Positions 35,091 to 44,157 are shown, numbered from the stretch's first letter. The stretch is DNA of 64,000 nt from Chryseobacterium pennipullorum (GCF_003384725.1 NZ_QNVV01000001.1:248001-312000); one strand, 5' to 3'. The notes: a model not told the origin generated them from the sequence alone. Numbers and translations: made by a program.

Positions 35091-36119
35091 TTATACCAGA
35101 TAAAACTGGCTGAGCTTTTCTTCACATAAAGTCCTAATTACGTCGATCCACCGGTCATCATCATTTAGACACGGGATATAGTAAAAGTGTTCGCCCCCTG
35201 CACCTAAAAACTGTTCTTTTCCTTCGACAGAAATTTCTTCCAGGGTTTCAAGGCAGTCCGAGACAAAAGCAGGGCAAACTACTGCCAGGTTTTTAATTCC
35301 TTTCGCCGGAACAGTCTCAAGAGTCTGATCTGTATAAGGTTCTATCCATTTATCCTTCCCCAGCCGGGACTGAAACGAAACCATTACTTTTTCTTCAGGC
35401 AATCCAAGTTTGCGGATGACACGTTCGGTTGTACTGAAGCATTGATGACGGTAACAGAACTGATGACTGGGATTTACTTCTTTATAACAACAGTCGTTCA
35501 TATTACAGGTTTTGGTAGGATCCGTTTTATAAATATGTCTTTCGGGGACGCCATGATAAGAGAACATCAGGGCATCGAAACTTTCGGGAAGTTTTTCACG
35601 AATACTTTCCGCCAGACAGTTGATATAAATATCCCTATGATAAAAGGGCTGGATATACTTGATTTTCAGTCCGGGAAATTTCTTCTTTCTTACTTCTTCC
35701 GCCTTTTCAATTACCGTTTCCGTGGTGCTCATCGCATATTGCGGATAGAGGGGAAAAAGAACAATTTCTGAAACGCCTTTTTCAACCAGACGTCTGATCC
35801 CTGTCTCGATGCTGGGTTCCGCATATCTCATTCCAATTTCAACAGGGACATCAACTACTTCCTGAAGTTTTTTCTGTATTTTACGGGTAATGACAATCAA
35901 TGGCGAGCCCTCCTCCGTCCAAACGGTTTTGTAGGCTTCTGCAGATTTCGCAGGCCTGGTATTTAAAATAATTCCCCGGACCAAGAGCGCACGAAATATC
36001 CACCGGTAATCAATCACTTTTTCATCCATCAGGAATTCATCAAGATATTCCTTTACATCCTTTACATCAGTTGATCTTGGCGAACCGAGATTGATGAGTA
36101 AAATTCCTTTTTTTGCCAC
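35091..36119 (-). CDS. hemH: Ferrochelatase, 342 aa
   Basis: Ferrochelatase inserts Fe(II) or, in some bacteria, acts on coproporphyrin in the last steps of haem synthesis. The N-terminal GILLINLGSPRS, the catalytic His in FSYHGVPERH (H189), and VCPAFVSDCLETLEEIS (about 281-297, with the conserved Glu pair) are present. A cluster of five cysteines (205, 210, 211, 222, 227) lies in an insert after the catalytic His, suggesting a metal or iron-sulfur site. It lies 43 bp after the photolyase gene in the same direction and is likely co-transcribed with it. Confidence 0.95.
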   Translation of the reverse strand: MAKKGILLINLGSPRSTDVKDVKEYLDEFLMDEKVIDYRWIFRALLVRGIILNTRPAKSAEAYKTVWTEEGSPLIVITRKIQKKLQEVVDVPVEIGMRYAEPSIETGIRRLVEKGVSEIVLFPLYPQYAMSTTETVIEKAEEVRKKKFPGLKIKYIQPFYHRDIYINCLAESIREKLPESFDALMFSYHGVPERHIYKTDPTKTCNMNDCCYKEVNPSHQFCYRHQCFSTTERVIRKLGLPEEKVMVSFQSRLGKDKWIEPYTDQTLETVPAKGIKNLAVVCPAFVSDCLETLEEISVEGKEQFLGAGGEHFYYIPCLNDDDRWIDVIRTLCEEKLSQFYLV

Positions 36120-36162
36120 TGTTCTATATACTTTTGTGATTATTAATTAAATTATACCGCGA

Positions 36163-37443
36163 TTATGCCAATGCTTCTTTGTAAGTTTTCAATGCCCGCT
36201 CCCTTGCCTCTCTATGTTCTACTATAGGGAGCTTCTGCTCATCTTCAGGCAGCCATTTTCTGATATACTCAGATTCTTTATCAAATTTTTTGGCCTGCTC
36301 GTAAGGATTGAATATTCTGAAATACGGAGCGGCATCACAACCGCATCCTGCAGCCCATTGCCAATTGCCGTTGTTGGCCGCCAGATCATAATCTAAAAGC
36401 TTCGAAGCAAAGTAAGCTTCTCCCCAACGCCAGTCGATCAGAAGATGTTTGGTAAGAAAGGAGGCCGTAATCATTCTTACCCTGTTGTGCATAAAGCCCG
36501 TCTCGTTAAGCTCTCTCATTCCGGCATCTACAATTGGGTATCCCGTATTGCCGCTGCACCAGACCCTGAATTCCTTTTCATTATTTCTCCAGACAATATT
36601 CTCATACTTTTCTTTGAAGCAGCCCGTGACCACCTTGGGAAAATGATACAGAATCTGCATAAAAAACTCCCGCCATATCAGTTCATTCAGCCAGGTCTCA
36701 TTATGCTTAAGAGCATAATCAACACATGCTCTTACAGAGAGGGTTCCGAAGCGAAGCGCAATTCCAAGGTGGGTGGTACAGTTCATCGCCGGAAAGTCCC
36801 TATACAGATGGTAAGATTCTATAAGTGCTTTATTGAGTTTTGGCTTTTTAAACTGCATATCGGTCTTCTTAAAACCAATTTCCTCAAGAGAAATGATTTC
36901 TGAGGAACCGTGAAATTCAGCAAAATGCGTCAGGTCAACCGTCTTGAACTCCGTTTTTATCAGTTTTTCCTTCCATTTTTTGGAATAGGGAGTGAATACG
37001 GTATACGGTGAAAAATCGCTTTTTACAATATCGCTTTTTTCAAAAATTACCTGGTCTTTATATTGTTGGAATTTGATGTGATGACATTGAAGAAAATCAT
37101 GAATCTCCTGATCCCTCCGTATAGCCCCGGGTTCATAATCCCGGTTACAGAATACGGTATCAATCTCTAAATCCTGAACAAGTTTTTTGAAAACCTCCAA
37201 TGGCCTCCCATGATGTATATGAATCCCAGTCCTGAATGACCGCAATTCCATATGAATGTCTTGCAATGCCTGGTGGATATAATCCACTCTTCTATCATAG
37301 TCGTCTTCGAGCTTATCAAGAATATCCGTATCCAATATAAATAAGGGAATCACTTTCAGACCGGAGTTGAGCGCATGCTGAAGTCCTGTGTTGTCTTCGA
37401 GCCTTAAGTCCCGTCTGAACCAAAAAATATTAATCTTATTCAT
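36163..37443 (-). CDS. Cryptochrome/DNA photolyase family protein, 426 aa
   Basis: A class I photolyase-type flavoprotein that repairs pyrimidine dimers with blue light. INIFWFRRDLRLEDNTGL starts the antenna-binding Rossmann domain (about 1-130). The FAD domain shows TTHLGIALRFGTLSVR, LNELIWREFFMQILYHFP, TGYPIVDAGMRELNETGFMHNRVRMITASFLTKHL, and DWRWGEAYFASKLLDYDLAANNGNWQWAAGCGCD. These are typical of CPD photolyases. Its promoter sits inside the same tandem boxes as the marR promoter. With hemH it forms a light/porphyrin-related operon. Confidence 0.94.
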   Translation of the reverse strand: MNKINIFWFRRDLRLEDNTGLQHALNSGLKVIPLFILDTDILDKLEDDYDRRVDYIHQALQDIHMELRSFRTGIHIHHGRPLEVFKKLVQDLEIDTVFCNRDYEPGAIRRDQEIHDFLQCHHIKFQQYKDQVIFEKSDIVKSDFSPYTVFTPYSKKWKEKLIKTEFKTVDLTHFAEFHGSSEIISLEEIGFKKTDMQFKKPKLNKALIESYHLYRDFPAMNCTTHLGIALRFGTLSVRACVDYALKHNETWLNELIWREFFMQILYHFPKVVTGCFKEKYENIVWRNNEKEFRVWCSGNTGYPIVDAGMRELNETGFMHNRVRMITASFLTKHLLIDWRWGEAYFASKLLDYDLAANNGNWQWAAGCGCDAAPYFRIFNPYEQAKKFDKESEYIRKWLPEDEQKLPIVEHREARERALKTYKEALA

Positions 37444-37490
37444 TTCATCTTTTTCTGAGTTACTATTGAATCCTCTGCACGGATCATAAA

Positions 37491-37536
37491 AGTATACAAA
37501 TATACTATTTTAAAATAATTAGTTTATAAATAAACA
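37491..37536. promoter_or_regulatory. Tandem MarR-type boxes over the photolyase-hemH promoter
   Basis: AGTATA-CAAA-TATACT (37491-37506) is a perfect inverted repeat that contains the minus-strand -7 element TATATTTG (37497-37504). AGTTTATAAATAAACA (37521-37536) is a second box 30 bp away, near the -33 region. Binding would block transcription. Confidence 0.65.
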
Positions 37537-37593
37537 TAAAATTTAAACGATTATAGAGACCACTTTCCTATTGCTGATTACTGCCAATGATAA

Positions 37594-37613
37594 AGCCCCT
37601 GAAATCAGAGGCT
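37594..37613 (-). terminator. Hairpin after the adenylation-reductase gene
   Basis: A 9-bp stem (AGCCCCTGA with TCAGAGGCT, one wobble) lies 28 bp past the stop. Only a short T run follows on the minus strand. Confidence 0.55.
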
Positions 37614-37640
37614 TCACTTAGAATATAACATCAGGCATTT

Positions 37641-40600
37641 TTATGATAAAGCTATTCCAAGATACTGTAAATAGGCATCGAGTATTTTCTTGTCGAAAAC
37701 AGGCTCTGTAATTCCTGAGCCCTTCAGAAACTCTATCACATTGGAGCAATCCCAGACGTAGGTATTCTGATAAAGCTCCACTGTGGATAACCCTTCATGC
37801 ATATTATCTTTAAAAAGGCTCGTTAGTGGATATAAGCGGTTTTTACTATCATTTTCCCATTGCGCGCGCCATTGTTTGTACGGAAGAGCCGTAAGCTTAA
37901 AAGGATAATGCTTTTTGATCAGTCCAAAGAAATCTTCCAGGGTCAGATTAGCCTGAGGACTTGCAATGAGATTGAACTTCTTCCCTACTGCATCTTTATT
38001 TTTAGTGATATGAGCCATTGAACGGGTCATATAATCAACAGTAATCAATCCTTCACGAAGTTCAGTCAATGCCGGATATGACTGGAATTCCACACAGTTT
38101 TTCACAAGCCCCGACCACCACTGATAAGGAGCACTGGCCCCGGTCTCACTGTGGCACATGGCATACCCGAGCCTGTAGGTTATTAAAGGAAGGCCTTGCT
38201 GTGCGGCCAGGTCTGCGACCGCCTCCATCACCCATTTGCTTCTTACATAGCCAATATCCTTGCTCACCGACAGTATGTTCTGCTCTATATCGTCTGACTC
38301 CGTCATTATCTTTTTTTCAGTGAAAATATGCCCCCAGCTGTAGACCGATATGGTTGACAGCAAGGCCAGACATTTCGTTCTTTCCGCTCCTGCCAGTTTT
38401 ATGATTTCCCGTAATCCTTCCACATTGGGAGCTTTCATATAAGAATACGGCTCAATGAAATTCACTGAACTTCCCGAATGATAAATAAGATCTGCTTTTT
38501 TTGCAATCATCCTGAATGTATCATCGGAAAGCCCCAAAGAAGGAAGAGCAAGATCACCGATAACAGGAAGTATCCTTGTTTTTTGATCTTCTTTACGTTC
38601 TATATGATATTGACTGAAACAGCGGTCGATCTTTTCAAGAGCATGGAACTCATCCTGAGCCCGTACCAGGCAGTAGATCGCAGCGTCAGTAGTATCCAGA
38701 AGCTCCTGCAGCAGATGAATACCTACAAATCCTGTAACTCCTGTCAAAAATATCACTTTAGGGTCTTCGAGCTGCTGAGGATCAAAACCTCCCGCGAAAA
38801 CAGTTCCGGGAGCCAGATAGACATCGTTTTTTAATGCCACATAAGGCTCCACATCCTCCACCGGAATCGCATCTCCAGCCACCCTGGATCGCTCTATCAG
38901 TATTTTTGAGAGATCACGGAGTACCGGGTACTGGTAAATATCCCTTAGATATACTTTCAGATCCAGCCGTGTCTGTAACGCTACAGCTACCACGGCTACC
39001 AAAAGTGAATTCCCTCCGATATCAAAGAAATTATCTGTCATATTAATTACAGGCTGCTCCAGTTCTTCAGCCCATACCTCCGCAACGATTCTTTCCATTT
39101 CATTAGCGGGAGGCTCAAAAGACACCATTTCTCTCGCCTCCTTCTCAGCCAGATCCTTCAAAACCTGATGATCTGTCTTTCCATTTGCTGTTAATGGTAT
39201 TTTATCTATGAAGATCATCTGTGCGGGGATCATGTATCCCGGCAGCTCTTCTTTGAGCCGGTTTCTTACCAGCGAAGCATCCTTTACCATTTCAGGATCC
39301 GCTACAATACAGGCAACAAGATATTTATTAGTCCCGGCAGTATCTTTCGTCAGCACTACTGCTTCACGGATACCTTCCTGTGCGAGAAGCGTACGTTCTA
39401 TTTCACCAAGCTCAACCCTGAATCCCCGGATCTTGACCTGATTATCAATCCTTCCCAAAAATTCTATGTTTCCATCAGGTTGCCACCGGGCCAGGTCTCC
39501 CGTCCGATACAATCTTTCATTCGGGTCAAACTGACCTCTAATAAATTTTTCTTCGGTAAGCTCTTCGTTATTAAGATAGCCTCTGGCCAGGATATTGCCT
39601 CCAATATAGAGTTCACCGGTTGCTCCCACAGGCAGTACTTCCCTGTTTTCTCCTAATATATAAGCTTTGGCATTGGCTATAGGCCTTCCTATGGAAGAGA
39701 TATACTGTCCTTTCACGTCCTTCACTTTTCTGAATGTAGCAAATACAGTACATTCTGTGGGGCCGTAATAATCTACTAATTCGTAGCTCAATTCGGTGGT
39801 CAGTACGGGCTTAAGCTTTTCGCCTCCTGTAAAGAGATACTTCATAGAGGGTATATGAAAACTTTTGCTGTATTCTACTACAGCAGGAGCCAAAACAGCG
39901 GGTACAAAGCCATGGGTAATGCTGTTTGCCTGAAAATACCTTACTAAAGCAGAAGGTTCTGTTCTTTCTTCATCTTCCGCAATAAAAAGTGTAGCACCCG
40001 ATGTAAGCGAAGACCATGTTTCCCATACGGAAATATCAAATGCAAGCCCTGCAACAAGTGTCAATTTGGAAGTATAATCTACATGAAAATGATGATTGTG
40101 CCAGGTGACAAGATGCTGAATAGCCTGGTGGTCTACCATAACCCCTTTGGGCTTTCCGGTAGAACCCGACGTGTAAATGGTATACGCCACTGCATGATGG
40201 GGAATGGCGACCTCTGGCTGTCCGGAAGAAAAAGAATCAAAGACTTTCCCGTCATCCAGATTTATGATCTCAACATGATCGTTTCTTTTCAGAATTCCTC
40301 CCAAACGATTGTTGGTAAGAATAACAGAGGCGCCGGTATCGGAGACTATGTACTCTACTCTTTTTGCAGGATAAGTGGGATCAACAGGCACATACGCAGC
40401 TCCTGTCTTTAGAACCCCCAGAATAGCAATGACCCACTCCAAAGAGCGGTCGAACCATACCGGAACAAACTTTCCTTCCTTTATTCCCTTGGATAATAAA
40501 GCCTGTGCCAATTGGTTGCTTTTTACATCCAGATCTCTGTATGTGATTTCCCTGTCTTTAAAGACAGCAGCAATATTTCCGGGATGCAATTCCGCCTGTG

Positions 40601-40757
40601 TCCGGAATCGAGATACCAATGTTTCCTTGTCATCGTATTCCCAGCCTGTTTTATTAAATCCGGTTAAAAGTTTCTCTCTGTCCTCAGCAGACAGCAATAC
40701 GTTGGCAGCCCCCAATGGCTGAGCCCCCGGTGTTTGTTTTGTGTTTGACATGCTCAT
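37641..40757 (-). CDS. Stand-alone adenylation-carrier-thioester reductase (A-T-R) enzyme, 1038 aa
   Basis: A one-module NRPS-like enzyme. The adenylation domain (about 45-540) has YTIYTSGSTGKPKGVM (192-207), YGPTECTVFA, GELYIGGNILARGYL, YRTGDLARWQPDGNIEFLGR and a terminal NGKTDHQ. The carrier domain (about 550-620) has FFDIGGNSLLV with S584 for the phosphopantetheine arm. The reductase (about 665-1038) starts VIFLTGVTGFVGIHLLQ and has the YVRSK active-site pair. It should activate an amino or carboxylic acid and release an aldehyde or alcohol. D235-equivalent Asp is present in LAFDISVW, favouring an alpha-amino acid. No partner biosynthetic gene or phosphopantetheinyl transferase is nearby. 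Confidence 0.9.
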   Translation of the reverse strand: MSMSNTKQTPGAQPLGAANVLLSAEDREKLLTGFNKTGWEYDDKETLVSRFRTQAELHPGNIAAVFKDREITYRDLDVKSNQLAQALLSKGIKEGKFVPVWFDRSLEWVIAILGVLKTGAAYVPVDPTYPAKRVEYIVSDTGASVILTNNRLGGILKRNDHVEIINLDDGKVFDSFSSGQPEVAIPHHAVAYTIYTSGSTGKPKGVMVDHQAIQHLVTWHNHHFHVDYTSKLTLVAGLAFDISVWETWSSLTSGATLFIAEDEERTEPSALVRYFQANSITHGFVPAVLAPAVVEYSKSFHIPSMKYLFTGGEKLKPVLTTELSYELVDYYGPTECTVFATFRKVKDVKGQYISSIGRPIANAKAYILGENREVLPVGATGELYIGGNILARGYLNNEELTEEKFIRGQFDPNERLYRTGDLARWQPDGNIEFLGRIDNQVKIRGFRVELGEIERTLLAQEGIREAVVLTKDTAGTNKYLVACIVADPEMVKDASLVRNRLKEELPGYMIPAQMIFIDKIPLTANGKTDHQVLKDLAEKEAREMVSFEPPANEMERIVAEVWAEELEQPVINMTDNFFDIGGNSLLVAVVAVALQTRLDLKVYLRDIYQYPVLRDLSKILIERSRVAGDAIPVEDVEPYVALKNDVYLAPGTVFAGGFDPQQLEDPKVIFLTGVTGFVGIHLLQELLDTTDAAIYCLVRAQDEFHALEKIDRCFSQYHIERKEDQKTRILPVIGDLALPSLGLSDDTFRMIAKKADLIYHSGSSVNFIEPYSYMKAPNVEGLREIIKLAGAERTKCLALLSTISVYSWGHIFTEKKIMTESDDIEQNILSVSKDIGYVRSKWVMEAVADLAAQQGLPLITYRLGYAMCHSETGASAPYQWWSGLVKNCVEFQSYPALTELREGLITVDYMTRSMAHITKNKDAVGKKFNLIASPQANLTLEDFFGLIKKHYPFKLTALPYKQWRAQWENDSKNRLYPLTSLFKDNMHEGLSTVELYQNTYVWDCSNVIEFLKGSGITEPVFDKKILDAYLQYLGIALS

Positions 40758-41156
40758 AAGTAATTTGGTTAAAGTTTTTTATGGTTAAAAGGATCATTTC
40801 ATTCTTTGTGATTATCTTAAAAGGTTAATTCCGGAGAAAGAACAACAGTTGAGACAAAAACATAATATACAATATTAAAAACACAATATTAATATTTAAA
40901 ATGTATGCATAATTAAATATTAATAACAATACAATAATCAAACTTAACATAATAAAATTAAACATGCGTTATATAATTATACTATTAATCCCACATTATT
41001 GAATTAAATTTATGGAAGACAAAACCACTGAAATAGGCTATTTCAGATTGCTAAACACCTACCATATATTAGGAAGAATGACAGTGATTACGTAGAACAG
41101 AGCTACTGATCCGGCCGCTGTATCTGTTTATCTGATACGTTTCCGACACTGTGCTA
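40758..41156. other. AT-rich intergenic stretch upstream of the A-T-R gene
   Basis: Some 400 bp, very AT-rich in 40850-41010. It must hold the A-T-R promoter, but I find no exact TAnnTTTG on the minus strand. A 27-codon frame at 41012-41095 has no homologue that I know and no clear promoter. I support no gene here. Confidence 0.4.
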
Positions 41157-41174
41157 TTATGACCAGGATCATAA
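41157..41174. promoter_or_regulatory. Crp/Fnr-type site upstream of small RNA A
   Basis: TTATGA-CCAGGA-TCATAA is a perfect 6-bp inverted repeat with the TGA-N6-TCA core of Crp/Fnr sites. Its centre is about 41.5 bp before the predicted start, the class II activator position. The -7 element TACTTTTG follows after exactly 20 bp (41195-41202). Confidence 0.7.
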
Positions 41175-41206
41175 CTTGCAAGGAATATATCGTCTACTTT
41201 TGAACA

Positions 41207-41273
41207 AATTGTTTATAATTTGCATCTTACTTGAAATCAGATAAGCTTTCCTCACCGGAAAGCTTATTTTTAT
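41207..41273 (+). ncRNA. Predicted Crp/Fnr-activated small RNA A, about 67 nt
   Basis: Start near 41207 by distance from the -7 element; 34 nt of unstructured AT-rich leader; then an 11-bp perfect hairpin at 41241-41267 (ATAAGCTTTCC with GGAAAGCTTAT) and TTTTTATT. No reading frame fits. A second RNA with the same layout lies at 60096-60156. The next gene starts 104 bp past the hairpin, so this is a separate short transcript rather than its leader, unless read-through occurs. Confidence 0.65.
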
Positions 41274-41376
41274 TCATCAGCAGTTGATCGTCTGAAGGAT
41301 CATTAGGGTTACGCTTTTGGCTATTCTTCTTTTACACCACGGTATTATTTTTGTACCCTGTCTTAAAAGTTCAGTT

Positions 41377-41874
41377 ATGCATATTCTGGAAAAAATTTGG
41401 GGTGTCGGGGATTCGCCTGATAGTCTTCAGATGGTGATTCGTGGGATTACGGTTTTCATACTGGCCTTATTATTCATACGTATTTCAGGCCGCAGATCTT
41501 TCGGCATCGGCTCACCTGTTGATAATATTATTGTGATCCTTCTGGGAGCAATTTTAAGTCGTGCTGTGGTAGGAGCCTCCCCTTTTGTACCGGTTGCTGT
41601 CACCTGTCTGGCTATCGTAGTGCTTCACCGATTCATTAGTTGGCTGAAAAGCAGGAGTGTCCGGTTCACAGAAGCGATTGAGGGAAAAAAAATCCTTGTT
41701 TTTGAGGACGGACGATTTTTGCAGTCCAATATGAACAGAGCGCTGATCTGTAAAGAAGATATTCTGCAAGGTATCAGGAAGTCGGCATTAACAGATGATC
41801 TCAGCTTAATTAAAGCTGTTTATATAGAACATACGGGAGAAATAACAGTGGTCAGGAAAAAGGTACAGCCTTAG
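41377..41874 (+). CDS. DUF421 (YetF-like) membrane protein, 165 aa
   Basis: Three membrane helices at about 18-100 (VIRGITVFILALLFIRISGRRSF, GSPVDNIIVILLGAILSRAVVG, PFVPVAVTCLAIVVLHRFISWL), then the soluble DUF421 domain with IEGKKILVFEDGRFLQSNMNRALICKEDILQGIRKSA. Members of the family have unknown function in the inner membrane. The ATG at 41377 (MHILEKIW) is preferred to 41317 since the domain starts there. It follows small RNA A, whose terminator separates them. Confidence 0.85.
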   Translation: MHILEKIWGVGDSPDSLQMVIRGITVFILALLFIRISGRRSFGIGSPVDNIIVILLGAILSRAVVGASPFVPVAVTCLAIVVLHRFISWLKSRSVRFTEAIEGKKILVFEDGRFLQSNMNRALICKEDILQGIRKSALTDDLSLIKAVYIEHTGEITVVRKKVQP

Positions 41875-41959
41875 ACACCGCCCCCGGCGATATCAACAAG
41901 AAGTCCTTTCCCGGACATACCGGAAAAGGACCACACCACAACACCATCATCAATCACAA

Positions 41960-42775
41960 CTATACGATAAACAGTGAAGCGATAGCCTGTGCATCACTGC
42001 CACTTAAAATTTCATCATAGGCAGCAGAACCTGCTGCTGCACCAAATAAGGTTCCGGTATTGAAGCCTCCCTGATTCACATTGTCTTCACCTGCATAGAC
42101 AGGATTGGTAGCGGCTGGCATATTCCCACCGTTAGCCAGTTCTATCCAGCCTTTATTGGCCCTCATTCTTCTCACCTGCGAAGCGTGCCTTGCTTCTACA
42201 GAATGAATTTGTAAGGCAGCCTGAAGGACCACCTTATTGGACATCACATTTCCCGCCTGTCCTTTATATGCCCGTACACCGGTATCTTCAAAAGCCTGTG
42301 CCAGAATCAGGAACTGATTATAATCTGTAAAAGGTGAAAAATTCCCGCTAGCGGTAAAGTCAAATGTCGGCTTAGCTCCGGGAGTCGTTCCCAGTGAGGT
42401 AAGGGTACTTTTCAGGAAATTGACATGCGCTGACTCGTGCTTGGAAATCTGCATAAAAACGGTTCTGTCTCCATTAGGAATCAGTCCCGGAGCAGCCAAT
42501 CCTATACTGTAATACTCATTTTCAAGGTATTCCAGGACCAGGGCAAGCTGTAAGGCATCAGTCAAGGTACTTTTTAAGGCTGCTCCTGTAAATTTATTAT
42601 TCCCGGTCTCTGCTTTTGCGGGAGTCGCCATCATCACTCCCAGTCCCAGAGGTACAGCAGCTACCGCTGCTTTTTTTCCGAATAAAGACATTTCTGTGAT
42701 CGTTTCTAATCGTGAAGCTTCTGTGGTAAAAAATTTATCATGAGAAAGCTTATCTAATAATTTAAGAATGTTCAT
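41960..42775 (-). CDS. Ferritin-like domain protein (desiccation-related type) 1, 271 aa
   Basis: A ferritin-like helical domain at about 65-220 with paired metal-type motifs: ALVLEYLENEYYSIGL, ISKHESAHVNFLKSTL, AQAFEDTGVRAYKGQ, IHSVEARHASQVRRMR. The E...ExxH spacing fits the desiccation-related group. The N terminus carries KKAAVAAVPLGLGVMMATPAKA, a likely export signal after a 30-residue leader. It is the last gene of a three-gene operon with a paralogue and fasciclin. A role in oxidative or drying stress is inferred from the family. Confidence 0.85.
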   Translation of the reverse strand: MNILKLLDKLSHDKFFTTEASRLETITEMSLFGKKAAVAAVPLGLGVMMATPAKAETGNNKFTGAALKSTLTDALQLALVLEYLENEYYSIGLAAPGLIPNGDRTVFMQISKHESAHVNFLKSTLTSLGTTPGAKPTFDFTASGNFSPFTDYNQFLILAQAFEDTGVRAYKGQAGNVMSNKVVLQAALQIHSVEARHASQVRRMRANKGWIELANGGNMPAATNPVYAGEDNVNQGGFNTGTLFGAAAGSAAYDEILSGSDAQAIASLFIV

Positions 42776-42800
42776 AATACCAATTTTTGAAGATGAATAA

Positions 42801-43511
42801 TTAAACGATACCCCGTTCTTTCCATGTGAAACGGGTTTTTATAAAGCCTCCTGCTACCGAAACAATATCCTTCGGTTCTTTGGCAGGATCAAGCCCATTA
42901 GCATCCACTACATCATCTCCGGAAAAATCTGCCGATCCGGGATTGATCAGATTTCTTATTGCAGAAGCATGTCTCGCTTCTACAGAAACGATTTTCCCGG
43001 CAATCACAAGATATTCGGGATTGGTAATATATTTTCCGGCACCATTGTATGCCGCCACTCCGGTATCTTCCAATGCTTTGGCAGTTGCCAGCACCGAGTT
43101 TCTGTCACTAAAGTTTACATTGGGGTACTGAAAGTCAAGCTTCGGAAGTACATTTTGGGTCGCACCACTAATGGCCGCTTTGAAAAAGTCCCGGTGAATT
43201 ACTTCATGATGATAAAGATCTGTAAAAACCTCTTTTTCTACACTGGAAATACCGGTATAAAAATTATTAACCACCTTGGTATAAAAATCGGCTTCCAGCT
43301 GTTCCAGCGCGTAGGCATAATTTAATATCCCTACATCCCCGGTTCCCAGATCAAAGGTCTTGCTGTCATCCACCATCTGAAAATCATCGTCGTCACAACC
43401 TATTAATGTGAGGCCGGCAATCGCCAATCCTACACCACCCAGTTTCAGGAAGTTTCTTCTGCCTGTATCAAGGGTTGCCCCCTGATTGGAAACGTGAATT
43501 GTTTTTTTCAT
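42801..43511 (-). CDS. Ferritin-like domain protein 2 with Tat-type leader, 236 aa
   Basis: A paralogue of the downstream gene: NYAYALEQLEADFYTKVVNN, YHHEVIHRDFFKAAI, AKALEDTGVAAYNGAG, IVSVEARHASAIRNLI. The leader RRNFLKLGGVGLAIAGLTLIGCDDDD has a twin-arginine pattern and a lipobox Cys, so the protein is probably exported folded and lipid-anchored. ATG 43511 (MKKTIHVSN) is preferred because the 16 extra residues of the longer frame read as untranslated leader. It lies 25 bp before gene 1 and 76 bp after fasciclin. Confidence 0.85.
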   Translation of the reverse strand: MKKTIHVSNQGATLDTGRRNFLKLGGVGLAIAGLTLIGCDDDDFQMVDDSKTFDLGTGDVGILNYAYALEQLEADFYTKVVNNFYTGISSVEKEVFTDLYHHEVIHRDFFKAAISGATQNVLPKLDFQYPNVNFSDRNSVLATAKALEDTGVAAYNGAGKYITNPEYLVIAGKIVSVEARHASAIRNLINPGSADFSGDDVVDANGLDPAKEPKDIVSVAGGFIKTRFTWKERGIV

Positions 43512-43587
43512 AATATTGATTTTTAAGTGTTTGATTACTTGAAAATGGAAAAACAGCACGTTGATATGCTGTTTGGTTTCTGTGAGA

Positions 43588-44157
43588 TTACGGCATTAAA
43601 ACCGTATCTATTACATGAATGACTCCGTTAGACTGGTTCACATCCGTAATGGTTACTTTCGCACTGTTATTTTTAGCATCCGTTACATAGAGGTCTTTAC
43701 CTTTAGTCCAGAATGTAAGCCCTTCTCCCTGTAATGTTTTCATCATGCTTTTCCCGTTTCCAGCCTTTACAGCAGCCCATATTTCTTTCGCATTATATTT
43801 ACCAGGCAGAACATGATAGGTTAATATGCCGGTAAGCATTGCTTTATTTTCAGGTTTCACCAGGTTTTCTACAGTTCCTTTCGGAAGCTTTGCAAAAGCT
43901 GCATCAGTAGGTGCCAATACGGTAAATGGTCCTGCTCCCTGCAATGTTTCTACCAACCCTGCAGCTTTTACTGCGGCTACAAGTGTTGTATGATCTTTGG
44001 AGTTGACGGCGTTTTCTATAATATTCTTTGATGGATACATGGGGGCACCGCCTACCATTACTGTTTTTTCTTTCATCGTTTGTGCACTTACCTTCCCGCC
44101 GAAAGCAAATGATAATGCTGTCATTGCTAAAATTGTGATTGTTGATCGTGTGTTCAT
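43588..44157 (-). CDS. Secreted fasciclin-domain protein, 189 aa
   Basis: A signal peptide (LAMTALSFAFGGKVSAQ) and one fasciclin (FAS1) domain at about 48-187: SKDHTTLVAAVKAAGLVETLQGAGPFTVLAPTDAAFAKLP and ILTYHVLPGKYNAKEI, ending NGVIHVIDTVLMP, all standard FAS1 marks. FAS1 proteins act in adhesion or surface interactions. It heads the operon with the two ferritin-like proteins and faces the ECF sigma/anti-sigma pair across a 580-bp gap; that grouping is often seen in Bacteroidota and suggests the sigma factor controls it. Confidence 0.93.
   Translation of the reverse strand: MNTRSTITILAMTALSFAFGGKVSAQTMKEKTVMVGGAPMYPSKNIIENAVNSKDHTTLVAAVKAAGLVETLQGAGPFTVLAPTDAAFAKLPKGTVENLVKPENKAMLTGILTYHVLPGKYNAKEIWAAVKAGNGKSMMKTLQGEGLTFWTKGKDLYVTDAKNNSAKVTITDVNQSNGVIHVIDTVLMP

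Noticed and set aside
41012..41095. 27-codon frame upstream of small RNA A
   Set aside because: No exact promoter, no recognisable peptide, and an AT-rich context where such frames arise by chance.
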